In this document: in pieces, positions 36,582 through 45,706 of the stretch
Numbering within the stretch: position 1 is the stretch's first letter
Layout of the letters: every line of letters begins with the position of its first letter
Origin: DATFDN01 sp963762525
GTDB taxonomy: Bacteria > Pseudomonadota > Alphaproteobacteria > Acetobacterales > Acetobacteraceae
Assembly (NCBI GenBank): GCA_963762525.1
Contig: CAVXKT010000007.1
Coordinates: 1-64,000 of the forward strand
Direction of reading: 5' to 3'
DNA: 64,000 nt
Program-made: the position numbers and the translations under genes
The notes under the pieces: model-generated
Database searches by the model: none
The model's input: only the letters and a program-made list of their open reading frames with translations
Told to the model about the DNA's origin: nothing

Positions 36582-37285
36582 GGATGTCCTGATCCCGTCT
36601 TCGAGCGCCGCAAACCTGGTTCGCGTGCGCGACCTGCGTCTGACCCTGCCTTCCGCCGCCGGACCGGTCAACATCCTGCGCGGTATCGATCTCGACATCG
36701 CGGCCGGCGAGGCGGTCGGGCTGGTCGGGCCGTCGGGTTCCGGCAAGACGAGCCTGCTGATGCTGCTGGCCGGGTTGGAGCGCGCGAGCGGCGGCAGCGT
36801 GCAAATCGGCGGCGTCGAGATCACCGGCATGGATGAGGACGCCCGCGCCCGGCTGCGGCGGGGGATCGGCATCGTCTATCAGGCCTTCCATCTGATCCCG
36901 GCAATGACCGCGCTGGAGAATGTTTCGGTGGCGCTGGAACTCGCCGGCCGGCGTGACGCCGCGCGCGCGGCGACGGCGGCGCTGGCCGCGGTGGGCCTCG
37001 GGCATCGGCTGCGCCATCTGCCGGGGCAGCTTTCGGGCGGCGAGCAGCAGCGGGTTGCGATCGCGCGCGCCTTCGCGGTCCGGCCCCGGCTGCTGCTGGC
37101 CGACGAGCCCACCGGCAATCTCGATCAGGCGACCGGCGCCGGGGTGATCGAGTTGCTGTTTCGCCTGCGCGCCGAGCACGGCACGGCGCTGCTGCTGATC
37201 ACGCATGACGAGGCGCTGGCCGGGCGCTGCGGGCGGCGGCTTCGCATGGAGGACGGAAAGGTGGGCGGCGGAGGCGTTTGCGTGA
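36580..37285 (+). CDS. ybbA: ABC transporter ATPase, YbbA-like (stop lost by a probable indel)
   Basis: A LolD/YbbA-type ATPase of about 230 residues. Walker A is GPSGSGKTSLLMLLAG, the signature is LSGGEQQRVAIARAF, and Walker B is LLADEPTGNLD. It pairs with the large permease downstream. The reading frame runs straight into the permease without a stop. A GTGA at 37282-37285 would normally end this gene and start the next in the adjacent frame, so a one-base slip just before it (in the GGCGGCGGAGGC run) is the likely reason for the apparent fusion. The start codon overlaps that of tesA on the other strand. Confidence 0.88.
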
Positions 37286-39785
37286 GCCTGGCGCTGCGCC
37301 TCGCCGCACGCGAGCTGCGCGGCGGCGTGCGCGGGCTCGGGATCGTGCTGCTCTGCCTGGCGTTGGGCGTCGGCGCGATCGCCGCCGTGGGAAGCCTGCG
37401 CGCCGCCGTCGAGGGCGGGCTGGCGGCGAACGGGCGGGCGTTGCTCGGCGGCGACGTGGAGGTGCAAACCGGCGCCGAACCCCCGCCGCCGGCGCTCATC
37501 TCCTGGCTCCGCGCGCGCGGAGCGCTGGTGTCCGAACTGACGGAGCTGCGCTCGCTGCTGGTGGCGCCCTCGGGTCGGCGGGAGCTGATCGACCTCAAGG
37601 CGGTGGACCCGGAATGGCCGCTGGTCGGCGCCGCCGTGCTGGCGCCGCCGCTGCCGCTCGCTTCGGCGTTGGCGGCGCATGACGGCCGCTTCGGGCTGCT
37701 CGCCGATCCGCTGGTGCTCGACCGGTTCGGGCTGCGGCCGGGGGCGGTGGTGCGGGTCGGCTCGGAAGCCTTCACACTGTCCGCCGCGCTGGTGTCGGCG
37801 CCCGACCGCGTCGCCAGCCCGGCGCTGTTCGGCGCCCCGGTCGTGATCGCCACGGCGGCGCTGCCCGCAGCCGGCCTGGTCGTTCCGGGCGCGATCGTGA
37901 CGCACAAGGTCCGCGCCGCGATGCGCGAACGCCCGATCCGGGTCTCGCCGGCGCCGTCGTCGGCCGCCTTCCCCGATCGCGGCTGGCGGGTGCGCGGCCC
38001 CGCCGACGCGGCGCCCGGGGTGGGGCGGTTTATCGACCAGATGGCGCTGTTCATGAGCCTGGTAGGGTTGACGGCGCTGCTGGTGGGCGGCGTCGGCGTC
38101 GCTAGCGGAACCCGGGCCTGGCTGGAGACGCGGGCGCGAAGCCTCGCCATTCTGCGCTGCCTCGGCGCCTCGGCGCGGCTGGTTTTCGCCGTGTGCGCGA
38201 TCCAGGCGGGCGGGCTGGCGCTGGCGGCATCGTGCTCGGGCTCGGCATCGGCGCGGCGGTTCCAAAGCTCGCCGCCGGGTTCGTGAGCAGCCTGCTTCCC
38301 GTCCCGCCCGCACCCGGTCCCTATCCGGGACCGCTGCTGCTCGCCGCCGGCTTCGGGACGCTGACCGCGTCCTGCTTCGCCTTGCCGGCTCTGGGCCGCG
38401 CGATGCGCATCCCCGGCGCGGCGCTTTTCCGTGACGGGTTGATCCCGGACGATGCCCGGATACCCGCGAAGCTCCTGTTGCTGACCGGTCTGATCGGCGC
38501 GGCACTGGTCGGTCTTGCCGTTTGGACCGCCGCCGATCGGCTGTTTGCGCTCGGCTTCTGCGGCGTGGCGTTGGCGGCATTGGCGTTGTTTCGGGTGGGC
38601 GGCGTCGCGCTGGCGCGGGCCGCCGGCCGGCTGCGGTTGCCGGGAGCGGCGGCACGGCTCGGGCTTTCGAGCCTCCGCCGCCCCGGTGCGGCAACGCCGT
38701 TGATGCTCACCGCGATCGGGCTCGGACTGTGCAGCCTCGCCGCGGTGGCGCTGATCGAGGGCAATCTGCGCAGCGCCATCGAAGACGAGTTGCCGGCGGA
38801 TGCGCCGAGCTTCTACTTCGTCGATATCCAGCCCGCTCAACAGGCCCGGTTCGACGCCATCGTGACGGCGACGCCGGGGGCGACGATGGAGCAAGTCCCG
38901 AGCCTGCGCGCGCGGGTGGTCGCCGTGGACGGGATTCCGGCCGAACAGGTGCGGGCCACCCCCGGCACCCGCTGGGCGCTTCGCTCCGAGCACGGGCTCA
39001 CCTGGGCCGCCGTCCCGCCTCCCGGCACCAGGCTCGTCGCCGGCAGCTGGTGGCCGCCCGACTATGCCGGCAAACCGCTGGTCTCTCTGGACGCCGGCAT
39101 CGCCCGCGGCTGGGGGATCGGGGTCGGCGCGGTGATCCGGCTGAACGTGCTCGGCCGCGACATCGATCTGCGGGTCGCCAGTCTGCGCGACGTGGCCTGG
39201 CGGCGGCTGGGGCTGAACTTTATCATGATCGCCAGTCCCGGCTTGCTGTCGGCGGCACCGCATACCGATATCGCGACGGTGCGGCTGCCCCCGGCCGAGC
39301 AAGGCGGACTGCTCGCCCGGGTGAGCGACGCGCTGCCCAACGTCACCGGGGTGAGCGTCGCCGAGGTGCTGGCTACGGTCGCCGGGCTGTTGCGTCAGAT
39401 CGCGGCGGCGCTGGCGGTGACCGGGCTGGTGACGCTTGCCTCCGGCATCCTGGTGCTGGTGGGCGCGGTCGCCGCCGGGCGGCGGCTCAGGATGCAGGAG
39501 GCGGTGATCCTGAAGGCGCTCGGCGCAACGCGGGGGCAGATCCGGATGGCCTGGCTGGTGGAGTTCGGCGCGCTCGGGCTGGTTGCGGGCGTAATCGCGG
39601 CCGCCGTCGGGACGGTCGCGAGCTGGGCGGTGATGCGATTCGTCGCCGGGGAGCCGTTCGTGTTTTTGCCGGGACGTCTGGCGGGAACTCTTGCGGCGGC
39701 CCTCGCAGTCATGCTGATCTTCGGCTATGCTGGTACCGCGGCGGCGCTGCGGGCCACCCCGGCCGCCCGGCTACGCAGTGACTAG
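37282..39785 (+). CDS. ybbP: FtsX-family ABC transporter permease, YbbP-like (one frameshift)
   Basis: A permease of about 833 residues with two FtsX-like halves. It starts at GTG 37282 (SLALRLAARELRGGVRGLGIVLLCLALGVG). The first cluster of helices after the periplasmic domain includes FIDQMALFMSLVGLTALLVGGVGV and the cytoplasmic RARSLAILRCLGAS. A slip near 38228 joins GGLALA to IVLGLGIGAAVPKLA. The second half has VTLASGILVLVGAVAAGRRLRMQEAVILKALGATRGQIRMAW. With YbbA it forms a mechanotransmission-type exporter. The adjacent TesA suggests handling of lipid or acyl substrates. Confidence 0.88.
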
Positions 39786-39867
39786 GGTTGTCGGTTCTTG
39801 AAGCGTACCGGACGATCGCCAAATGTCAGCGCGCGGGCGCGGCCCGCCTGAGAGGATAGAGAATACC

Positions 39868-40641
39868 ATGGCCTACAGTCCAGACTTCCGGACTTTCCCG
39901 GGTGCCCGAGGCAGCGCCGCGAACGCCGCGGTCCTGGATGCCGGGCTGCGGGCATACATGCTGCGCGTCTACAACTGGATGGCGTCCGGCCTGTTGCTGA
40001 CCGGAATCGTCGCCTGGTCGATCGCCAACACGGCGGCGATCGACGCCTTCTACCCGGTCGTGTCCACGTCCTACGGGATGACACGCACGGTCGGGCCACT
40101 GGCGATGATTTCGATCTTCGCTCCGCTCGCGTTCGTGCTGGTTCTGAGCTTCGGCGTCAACAAGCTCTCGCGCACCGCCGTGCAGACCATCTGGTGGGTG
40201 TTCTGCGCCGTCATGGGCGCCAGCATCGCCAACATCTTCCTGCGCTACACCGGCGATTCGATCGGCCGTGTGTTCTTCGTCAGCGCCGGCACTTTCGCGG
40301 CGATGAGCATCTACGGCTATACGACGCGCGCCGACCTCAGCCGCTGGGGCAGCTTCCTTTTCATGGGGCTGATCGGGATCATCGTCGCCAGCCTGGCGAA
40401 CGTTTTCTTCCAGAGCAGCGGCTTGCAGTTCGCCGTCAGCGTGATCGGCGTGCTGGTGTTCACCGGCCTCACCGCCTACGACACCCAGCGCATCAAGACC
40501 ACTTATCTGCAGTTCGCCTACGCCGAGGGCACCGATGGTGCCGCCAAGCGCAGCGTCTACGACGCGCTCAGCCTTTACCTCAACTTCATCAACCTGTTCC
40601 TGCTGATGCTGCAACTCTTCGGCGGCAGCAACCGGCGGTAA
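39868..40641 (+). CDS. Bax inhibitor-1/YccA family membrane protein
   Basis: An intact 257-residue protein with seven hydrophobic segments. BI-1 family features are AYMLRVYNWMASGLLLTG, SIYGYTTRADLSRWGSFLFMGLIG, FTGLTAYDTQRIK and the C-terminal DALSLYLNFINLFLLMLQLFGG. The pH-sensing Asp pair of the family is represented by the Asp in TAYDTQ and the Asp in SVYDAL. The ATG at 39868 has an AGAGGA site upstream. It is followed by a strong terminator, so it is a single-gene unit. Confidence 0.92.
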   Translation: MAYSPDFRTFPGARGSAANAAVLDAGLRAYMLRVYNWMASGLLLTGIVAWSIANTAAIDAFYPVVSTSYGMTRTVGPLAMISIFAPLAFVLVLSFGVNKLSRTAVQTIWWVFCAVMGASIANIFLRYTGDSIGRVFFVSAGTFAAMSIYGYTTRADLSRWGSFLFMGLIGIIVASLANVFFQSSGLQFAVSVIGVLVFTGLTAYDTQRIKTTYLQFAYAEGTDGAAKRSVYDALSLYLNFINLFLLMLQLFGGSNRR

Positions 40642-40662
40642 TCCTAAGCCGGTCGAACGAAC

Positions 40663-40691
40663 GGGGCGGCCCGCGAGGGCCGCCCCTTTTT
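40663..40691 (+). terminator. Rho-independent terminator after the BI-1 gene
   Basis: GGGGCGGCCC-GCGA-GGGCCGCCCC forms a perfect 10-bp GC hairpin with a GCGA tetraloop at 40663-40686. It is followed by TTTTT, 22 nt after the BI-1 stop codon. Confidence 0.95.
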
Positions 40692-40795
40692 GTTGCGACT
40701 CTGCGATGGCCCGGCATCGAACTGCGGGGTCGCAACGAATTGTTCACCACCCGCCTTTAGAAAGTGCCCGACCGAAAGCGGGAAAGGGCACGGCG

Positions 40796-41166
40796 CTGCG
40801 GTGCTGGTTTGGATGGGCGGTCCGGGCGACGCTGCTGGTCGGCCCGGGGCTGCTGCTCGCGCCGGTCTCGGCCGGCGCGCAGGAGAGCGGGCGGCTGCTG
40901 GCAACGTCCGGGGTCAGCCAGATCGAGGGCGCGGGCGGCGGCGGGCTGACGGCCGTGGGCGCTCATCACCGGCTAAGGCACGCGGGACGCCGTCGGCGCC
41001 AACACGCATTACACATTCGTCCATCTCCCCGACTTCACGCTGCAATCCACCGGCGCGAGCGTCGGCCTGTATGACCGGGTCGAGCTGTCCTACGCGCATT
41101 AGTCGTTCGACACCGGCGAGGCGGGCGCGCGTCTCGGCTTGGGGCGCGGCTATCAATTCCATTTCG
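40796..41166 (+). pseudogene. DUF3034 family protein remnant
   Basis: The 5' part of a DUF3034 outer-membrane/secreted protein gene. It contains a hydrophobic leader (LLVGPGLLLAPVSAGAQ) and then GRLLATSGVSQIEGAGGGGLT. After a one-base slip come WALITGY, GANTHYTFVHLPDFTLQSTG, VGLYDRVELSYAH, a TAG stop at 41101-41103 where relatives have Gln, then SFDTGEAGARLGLGRGYQFHFD. At this point homology ends abruptly and the sequence passes into a PAS-GGDEF gene. The remaining two thirds of DUF3034 is absent, so this is a genuine deletion remnant and not just a base error. Confidence 0.75.
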
Positions 41167-42510
41167 ACGGTTGGCGGCATCCCTGTGCCTGTTCGGCCCG
41201 GATGAGCGCCTGGCGGTCGCCAACCGCCGCTTCGCCGAGATGTTCAGCCAGCCGGAGGCGGGCGCCTCGCCCGAGCAGGTGCTGAGCGCGTGTCGGGCTG
41301 GAAGCCCTGCTCGCCGGCACCGTTGGCGGCGGGGCGGCGGCCTTCTCCTGCGACCTGCCGGACGGGCGCGCCATCGCGGTCTCGCAGCGCCCGATGGCGG
41401 GCGGGGGTTGGGTTGCGACGTACGAGGACGTCACCGAACGCCGGGCGGCGGAGGCGCGGCTCTCGCACACGGCCCGCCATGACATGCTGACCGGGCTGCC
41501 GAACCGACTGCTGTTCAGCGAGTACATGCCGCAGGCTCTGGCCCGGGCGCGTCGCACCGGCGGCCTCGCGGTGCTGTGCCTCGACCTCGATCGCTTCAAG
41601 GCGGTGAACGACGCGCTCGGCCATGCGGCGGGCGATGCGCTGTTGCAGGCGGTGGCGCAGCGGCTGCGCGACTGCAGCCGTGAGAGCGATCTCATCGTGC
41701 GCTTGGGAGGCAACGAGTTCGCGATCGTGCAGGAGGCGGCGACCCAGCCGACCGAGGCGACCGCCCTGGGGCGGCGACTGGTCGAGACCCTCGCCGCCCC
41801 GTTCGATTTGGACGGTCAGCCGGTGGTGATCGGCACCAGCGTGGGTATCGCCATGTCCGATCACGGCTCGGCGCGGCCCGAGACATTGCTGAAATGCGCC
41901 GACCTCGCGCTGTATCGCGCCAAGGCGGAAGGCCAGGGGACCTACCGTTTTTTTGAGACCGAGATGGATACGCGGATGCAGATGCGGCGCGCGCTCGAGC
42001 TCGACCCCCGTCGTGCGCTCGCCGAAGAGCAGTTCGAGCTGTTCTACCAGCCGCTCGTGAAGGCTGATGGCGGCGGCATCACCGGCTTCGAGGCGTTGCT
42101 CCGCTGGCGCCATCCCGAGCGGGGGCGGGTGAGCCCGGCGGTCTTCATCCCGCTGGCCGAGGAGATCGGCCTGATCGGCGCCATCGGCTCCCTGGTGCTG
42201 CACCGCGCCTGCGCCGACGCCGCCTCGTGGCCGGGCGCGCTGAAGGTCGCCGTTAACCTCTCGCCCGAGCAATTCCGCCGCCGCGTGCTGGTTGACCATC
42301 GTGCGCGCGGTGATCGGCTTGGGCCGTTCGCTGGGGATGGCGGTCAACGCCGAAGGGGTAGAGACGCCGGAGCAGCTTGCTGCGCTGCAAGCGGAAGGCT
42401 GCGGCGAGTTGCAGGGCTATCTGTTCAGCCAACCCAAGCCCGGCTGCGAAGTCGAAGCGATGCTGGCGGCCGGCTCGCCGAGGCCGATCGCGACCGCCGC
42501 GGCGGCGTAG
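41167..42510 (+). pseudogene. Truncated PAS-GGDEF-EAL protein with internal deletion in EAL
   Basis: It begins mid-domain in a PAS-like segment (LAASLCLFGPDERLAVANRRFAEMF) directly after the DUF3034 remnant. A frame slip follows near 41290. A GGDEF domain follows (NRLLFSEYM, DLDRFKAVNDALGHAAGDALL) whose signature is LGGNEF rather than GGDEF. The EAL domain starts with GFEALLRWRHPERG but is cut after VNLSPEQFRRR near 42285. It resumes in another frame with TIVRAVIGLGRSLGMAVNAEGVET, so roughly 100 residues carrying most of the catalytic barrel are missing. The gene cannot make an active phosphodiesterase and the cyclase motif is altered. Confidence 0.8.
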
Positions 42511-42607
42511 TGCCTGCGGCTGATTGCCGTGTGGCGACCTCCTGCCCACCCGGGCAGTAGTCGCGGCCCGTTGGCGTGCGCAGATTCGGGCCATGAAGGA
42601 GGCCCGC

Positions 42608-43493
42608 ATGTCCGACCCCGCATCATCATCATCGCTGCAAACCCTCTCGGCCGAACTGGCTCGCCTCGTCGCCGACGCCGCCGCGAGCGTGCTCGCCGTG
42701 CACTCGCACCGTTCGCACGCGAGCGGCTTCGTCTGGCGACCCGGCCTGGTCGTCACCGCCGATGACCCGCTCGCGGAGGAGGGCGAGGTTGCCGTCAAAC
42801 TGCCGGGCGGCGAGACCAAATCGGCGACGCTCGCCGGGCGCGACTCCGACCACCGACATCGCCCTGCTGCGGGTGGCCGATCTCGCGCCGGCGCCGTTGA
42901 GGCTGGCAACGACGCCGCTTGAACCGGGGGCGCTGGCGCTGGCCGTTGGGTCCCGCGATGGCGCGGCGCTCGCCGCGTTCGGCGCCGTATCGCTCGCCGG
43001 GCCGGCCTGGCGAAGCCTGCGCGGCGGCGACATCGATGCGCGGCTCGAGCTCGATTTGCGGCTACCTCGCCGCGCCGAGGGCGGGGTGGCGGTTGACGCC
43101 GCCGGCAGGGTGTTCGGGATGACGGTGTTCGGGCCGCGTCGGCGGGTGCTGGTCATTCCCGCCGCCACCATCGAGCGGGTCGCCGCCAAGCTGGAAACGC
43201 ATGGTCGCATCGCCCGCGGATATCTGGGGCTCGGCTTGCAGACGGTTCGAATTGCCCAGGGCGAGAGCGGCGTGATGGTGATGAGCGTCGATCCCGACGG
43301 CCCTGGTAAGGCCGCCGACATCCGGCAAGGCGATATCATCGTCGCCGGCGAGGGCCAGCCGATGCGCAACGTGCAGATGCTGATCCGCACGCTCGGCCCG
43401 GACAGCCCCGGCACGACGGTCACTCTTTCGCTGCGGCGCGGCGGCGCGCCGGTGGAAGCGCGGATCACCATTGGCGAGAGGGCGCGGGCTTGA
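42608..43493 (+). CDS. S1C/HtrA-like protein lacking catalytic residues, with PDZ domain (one frameshift)
   Basis: About 295 residues. The trypsin-like fold is visible from SVLAVHSHRSHASGFVWRPGLVVTADDPL through TDIALLRVADL and EGGVAVDAAGRVFGMTVFGP. The His of the triad (normally TAxHV) is replaced in TADD. The nucleophile motif GNSGGP is replaced by RRAEGGVAV, so neither His nor Ser is present. A C-terminal PDZ domain (YLGLGLQTVRI ... DIRQGDIIVAGEGQPMRN) is complete. One inserted base near 42849 separates AGRD from TTDIALL. It has no signal peptide. It is coupled by TTGA to a LuxR-type regulator, so a regulatory or scaffold role is more likely than proteolysis. Confidence 0.78.
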
Positions 43494-43858
43494 CCGAGGA
43501 AGGCTCGGAGCTCGTGATCGCCATTGCGATCGACCGGCCGGAACTTGCCGATCGCGTCTCCAAGCTGCTGGCCGGCTTGCCGGGGATCCGGCTGGCGGGC
43601 GCCGATGAGCCGTCCGATCTCGCCCTGGTCGCCACCCGGGGCGAACTCGGAGGCGCGGAGACCGGGCTGACAAGGCGCGAGCGGGAGGTCCTCACCCTGC
43701 TCGCGGAGGGCGCATCGAACAAGACGATCGCCCGCCGGCTGGGGATTTCGGCCCATACCGTCAAATTCCATGTCGGATCATTGATCGACAAGCTGGATGC
43801 GACCGGGCGCACCGATGCGGTGGCGCACGCCGCCCGTATCGGTGTCATTCATCTCTAG
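43490..43858 (+). CDS. LuxR/NarL-type DNA-binding regulator with degenerate receiver
   Basis: An intact 122-residue protein. The C-terminal helix-turn-helix is unmistakable (GLTRREREVLTLLAEGASNKTIARRLGISAHTVKFHVGSLIDKLDATGRTDAVAHA). The N-terminal 60 residues resemble a shortened receiver (LVIAIAIDRPELADRVSKLLAG) but are too short and lack a placed phospho-acceptor Asp. It starts at TTG 43490 overlapping the pseudo-protease stop. It probably responds to the partner protein rather than to a kinase. This is the only clear transcription factor in the window. Confidence 0.85.
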   Translation: MTEEGSELVIAIAIDRPELADRVSKLLAGLPGIRLAGADEPSDLALVATRGELGGAETGLTRREREVLTLLAEGASNKTIARRLGISAHTVKFHVGSLIDKLDATGRTDAVAHAARIGVIHL

Positions 43859-43909
43859 AGGATGCCGCCGGATGTGGGCGACGGACGGGGTGCTGGCCCT
43901 GCTCGCCGC

Positions 43910-45181
43910 TCAGTAAACCTCGAAATACCGCCGGCACAAGTCCGCCGCGCCGAGTGCGGCGACATGCGCCGCTTCCGAGCGCTTGTGCCGCAGATAGGCC
44001 TCGAAGAACACGGGTCCGAACCAGTCGCGCACTGCGCTTGCCTCCATCGCGTCGAGCGCCGCCGATAGCGACCGCGGCAGCGCCTGCTTCTCGCTCTCGG
44101 GCGCGGGAAGGGACAGCCCCCGACGCAGCCCGTCGGCGCCGGCGAAGATCACCGCCCCCAGGGCCAGATAGGGGCTGGCGGCGGCGTCGCAGACCCGGAA
44201 CTCGAGATTGAACTGCGCCGCCGTCTCGCGCGGATCGGCGGCGCCGAACACCGGGCAAACGCGCAGCGCCGCGCCGCGGTCCTGCCGGACGATGTCGATC
44301 GCCGTCGGCGCCCAGCGATTCGGCGTGAGGCGGAGATAGGAAACCGGAGAGGGCGCCGTGATCGCCGCAATCGTCGGCAAATGATGCAGGATTCCGGCCG
44401 CGAAGGCGGCCGCGGCCTCGCTGAGCCCCAACGTGCCGGCGGGGTCGTGCGTGGCGGGCCGGTCGTCTTTATCGCGTAGGCTCATGTGGATATGCACGCC
44501 GTTGCCGACACCCTCAGGCGCGGGCATGGGCGAGAAGACGGCGCGATGCCCGAGGCGATGCGCGGCGGCGCGCGCCATCTCGCGCGTGATCACCGCCTGA
44601 TCGGCGGCCCGCAGCGCCGGGGCGGGCGCCACTGTCACCTCGAACTGGCGCACGCCATATTCGGCGAGGAACGAATCGGGCGCGACGCCCGCCTCCCGCA
44701 GCGCGGCGACGAAGCTCTCGCCGAACACGCCCTGGCGGCGGAAGGCGCCGAGCGCGTAGGCGTCACCCGGCCGATCCTCGTTGCCGGTGTAGACGAATTC
44801 CTGCTCGAAGGCGGCGAGCAGGCTCCATCCGCCGGCCGCGCGCAGGGCGGCCACGGCGCAGCGGAGGAATTCGCGCGGGCAGCACTCCCACGGAGAGCCG
44901 TCGGTATTTCGGATGTTGCCGAGGAAAAAGTGCTCCGCCGCCGAGCCGTCGGCGAAATCGACGTGCACCTCGGCGTCCGGATCGGGCACGATCATCAGGT
45001 CGCCGCCGGTGCCGAAGGGCGAATCGAGGATCGGACCGAACGCAGTCTGCATCAGGTTCGAATGCGTCCAGCCCACCCCCTTGTGCCGCCGGGTCTCCCA
45101 GGCGCTGGCGGGGAAGCCCTTCCCGCGCACATGCCCGGCGATGTCGCAGGTGCCGACGAAAACCAGTTCCTCGCGCAACAT
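43910..45181 (-). CDS. Glutamine synthetase family protein
   Basis: An intact 423-residue ATP-dependent ligase of the GlnA fold. Metal and substrate motifs are LLAAFEQEFVY, YGVRQFEVTVAP, GNGVHIHMSLRDKDD, LTPNRWAPTAIDIVRQDRGAALRVCP and FNLEFRVCDAAASPYLALGAVI. It is shorter than GSI and diverges at the N-terminal adenylylation-type regions, so it is more likely a gamma-glutamyl-amine or related ligase than the housekeeping enzyme. It stands alone, with a REP-like repeat upstream. Substrates such as ethanolamine, putrescine or another amine are possible. Confidence 0.85.
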   Translation of the reverse strand: MLREELVFVGTCDIAGHVRGKGFPASAWETRRHKGVGWTHSNLMQTAFGPILDSPFGTGGDLMIVPDPDAEVHVDFADGSAAEHFFLGNIRNTDGSPWECCPREFLRCAVAALRAAGGWSLLAAFEQEFVYTGNEDRPGDAYALGAFRRQGVFGESFVAALREAGVAPDSFLAEYGVRQFEVTVAPAPALRAADQAVITREMARAAAHRLGHRAVFSPMPAPEGVGNGVHIHMSLRDKDDRPATHDPAGTLGLSEAAAAFAAGILHHLPTIAAITAPSPVSYLRLTPNRWAPTAIDIVRQDRGAALRVCPVFGAADPRETAAQFNLEFRVCDAAASPYLALGAVIFAGADGLRRGLSLPAPESEKQALPRSLSAALDAMEASAVRDWFGPVFFEAYLRHKRSEAAHVAALGAADLCRRYFEVY

Positions 45182-45215
45182 GATCCCCTCCGCAAAACTG
45201 CGTCGAACCTAACGG

Positions 45216-45245
45216 GTAGGGCGGAAAAGCGAAGCGTATTCCGCC
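45216..45245. repeat. REP-like palindrome (GTAGGGCGGAA family)
   Basis: GTAGGGCGGAA ... TATTCCGCC has arms GGCGGAA/TTCCGCC and the same GTAGGGCGGA head as the element at 29598. A second, less regular GC-rich inverted sequence follows to about 45290. It lies upstream of the glutamine synthetase gene. It belongs to a dispersed repeat family, with no associated transposase in view. Confidence 0.65.
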
Positions 45246-45309
45246 GGGTCGGCAGAATTCGCCGAACGGCGGGATGCGCTGCGCTCCTGCCGCACTAAGG
45301 TGTTGAGAA

Positions 45310-45696
45310 GTGTCGGATCGACACCCCGAAGGCGGGCTGGCACGCTACAGCGAATATGGGCGGAGGTGGCAGGTGGGCGGACTTCGGCTAACATGCGGGA
45401 CCTTGATCCTCGCTGCCGCGATCGCCGCCACCTCAGTTCGCGCTCAGCCCCGTATCGGCGAAGCGGATTTCGCGCGGTCGTTCGATGTCGGGGGCCGGAG
45501 CCTCTACCTCGAATGTCGAGGCCCGATTGGCCTCGTGCGACCGACGATCATCCTTGTTTCCGGCTATCACGACTCCTCCGATCCGTGGACCCGAGCGGAT
45601 GTGCTGCCACCGTTGCCGCAAACGTCGGCCCGCCCGTGTTGCCGGGCTTGGCCCGCAAGGTTGGTGGTGGCGCTCGCAGTCGGGAGCCGCGAATAG
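45310..45696 (+). pseudogene. N-terminal remnant of a secreted alpha/beta hydrolase
   Basis: A GTG-started reading frame with a hydrophobic leader (LTCGTLILAAAIAATSVRAQ) and the first strands of an alpha/beta hydrolase: FDVGGRSLYLECRG and PTIILVSGYHDSSDPW. A frame slip near 45610 leads to GPPVLPGLARKV. The sequence then ends at the 3' end of pheT with no nucleophile elbow, acid or His. About three quarters of the enzyme is missing, so it cannot be functional. It abuts the essential gene pheT, which marks an old recombination boundary. Confidence 0.65.
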
Positions 45697-45706
45697 CGCG
45701 GGCATT

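Noticed and set aside
37125..39302. 725-residue minus-strand frame opposite ybbP
   Set aside because: Shadow of the permease gene; low-complexity Arg/Pro/Ala composition.
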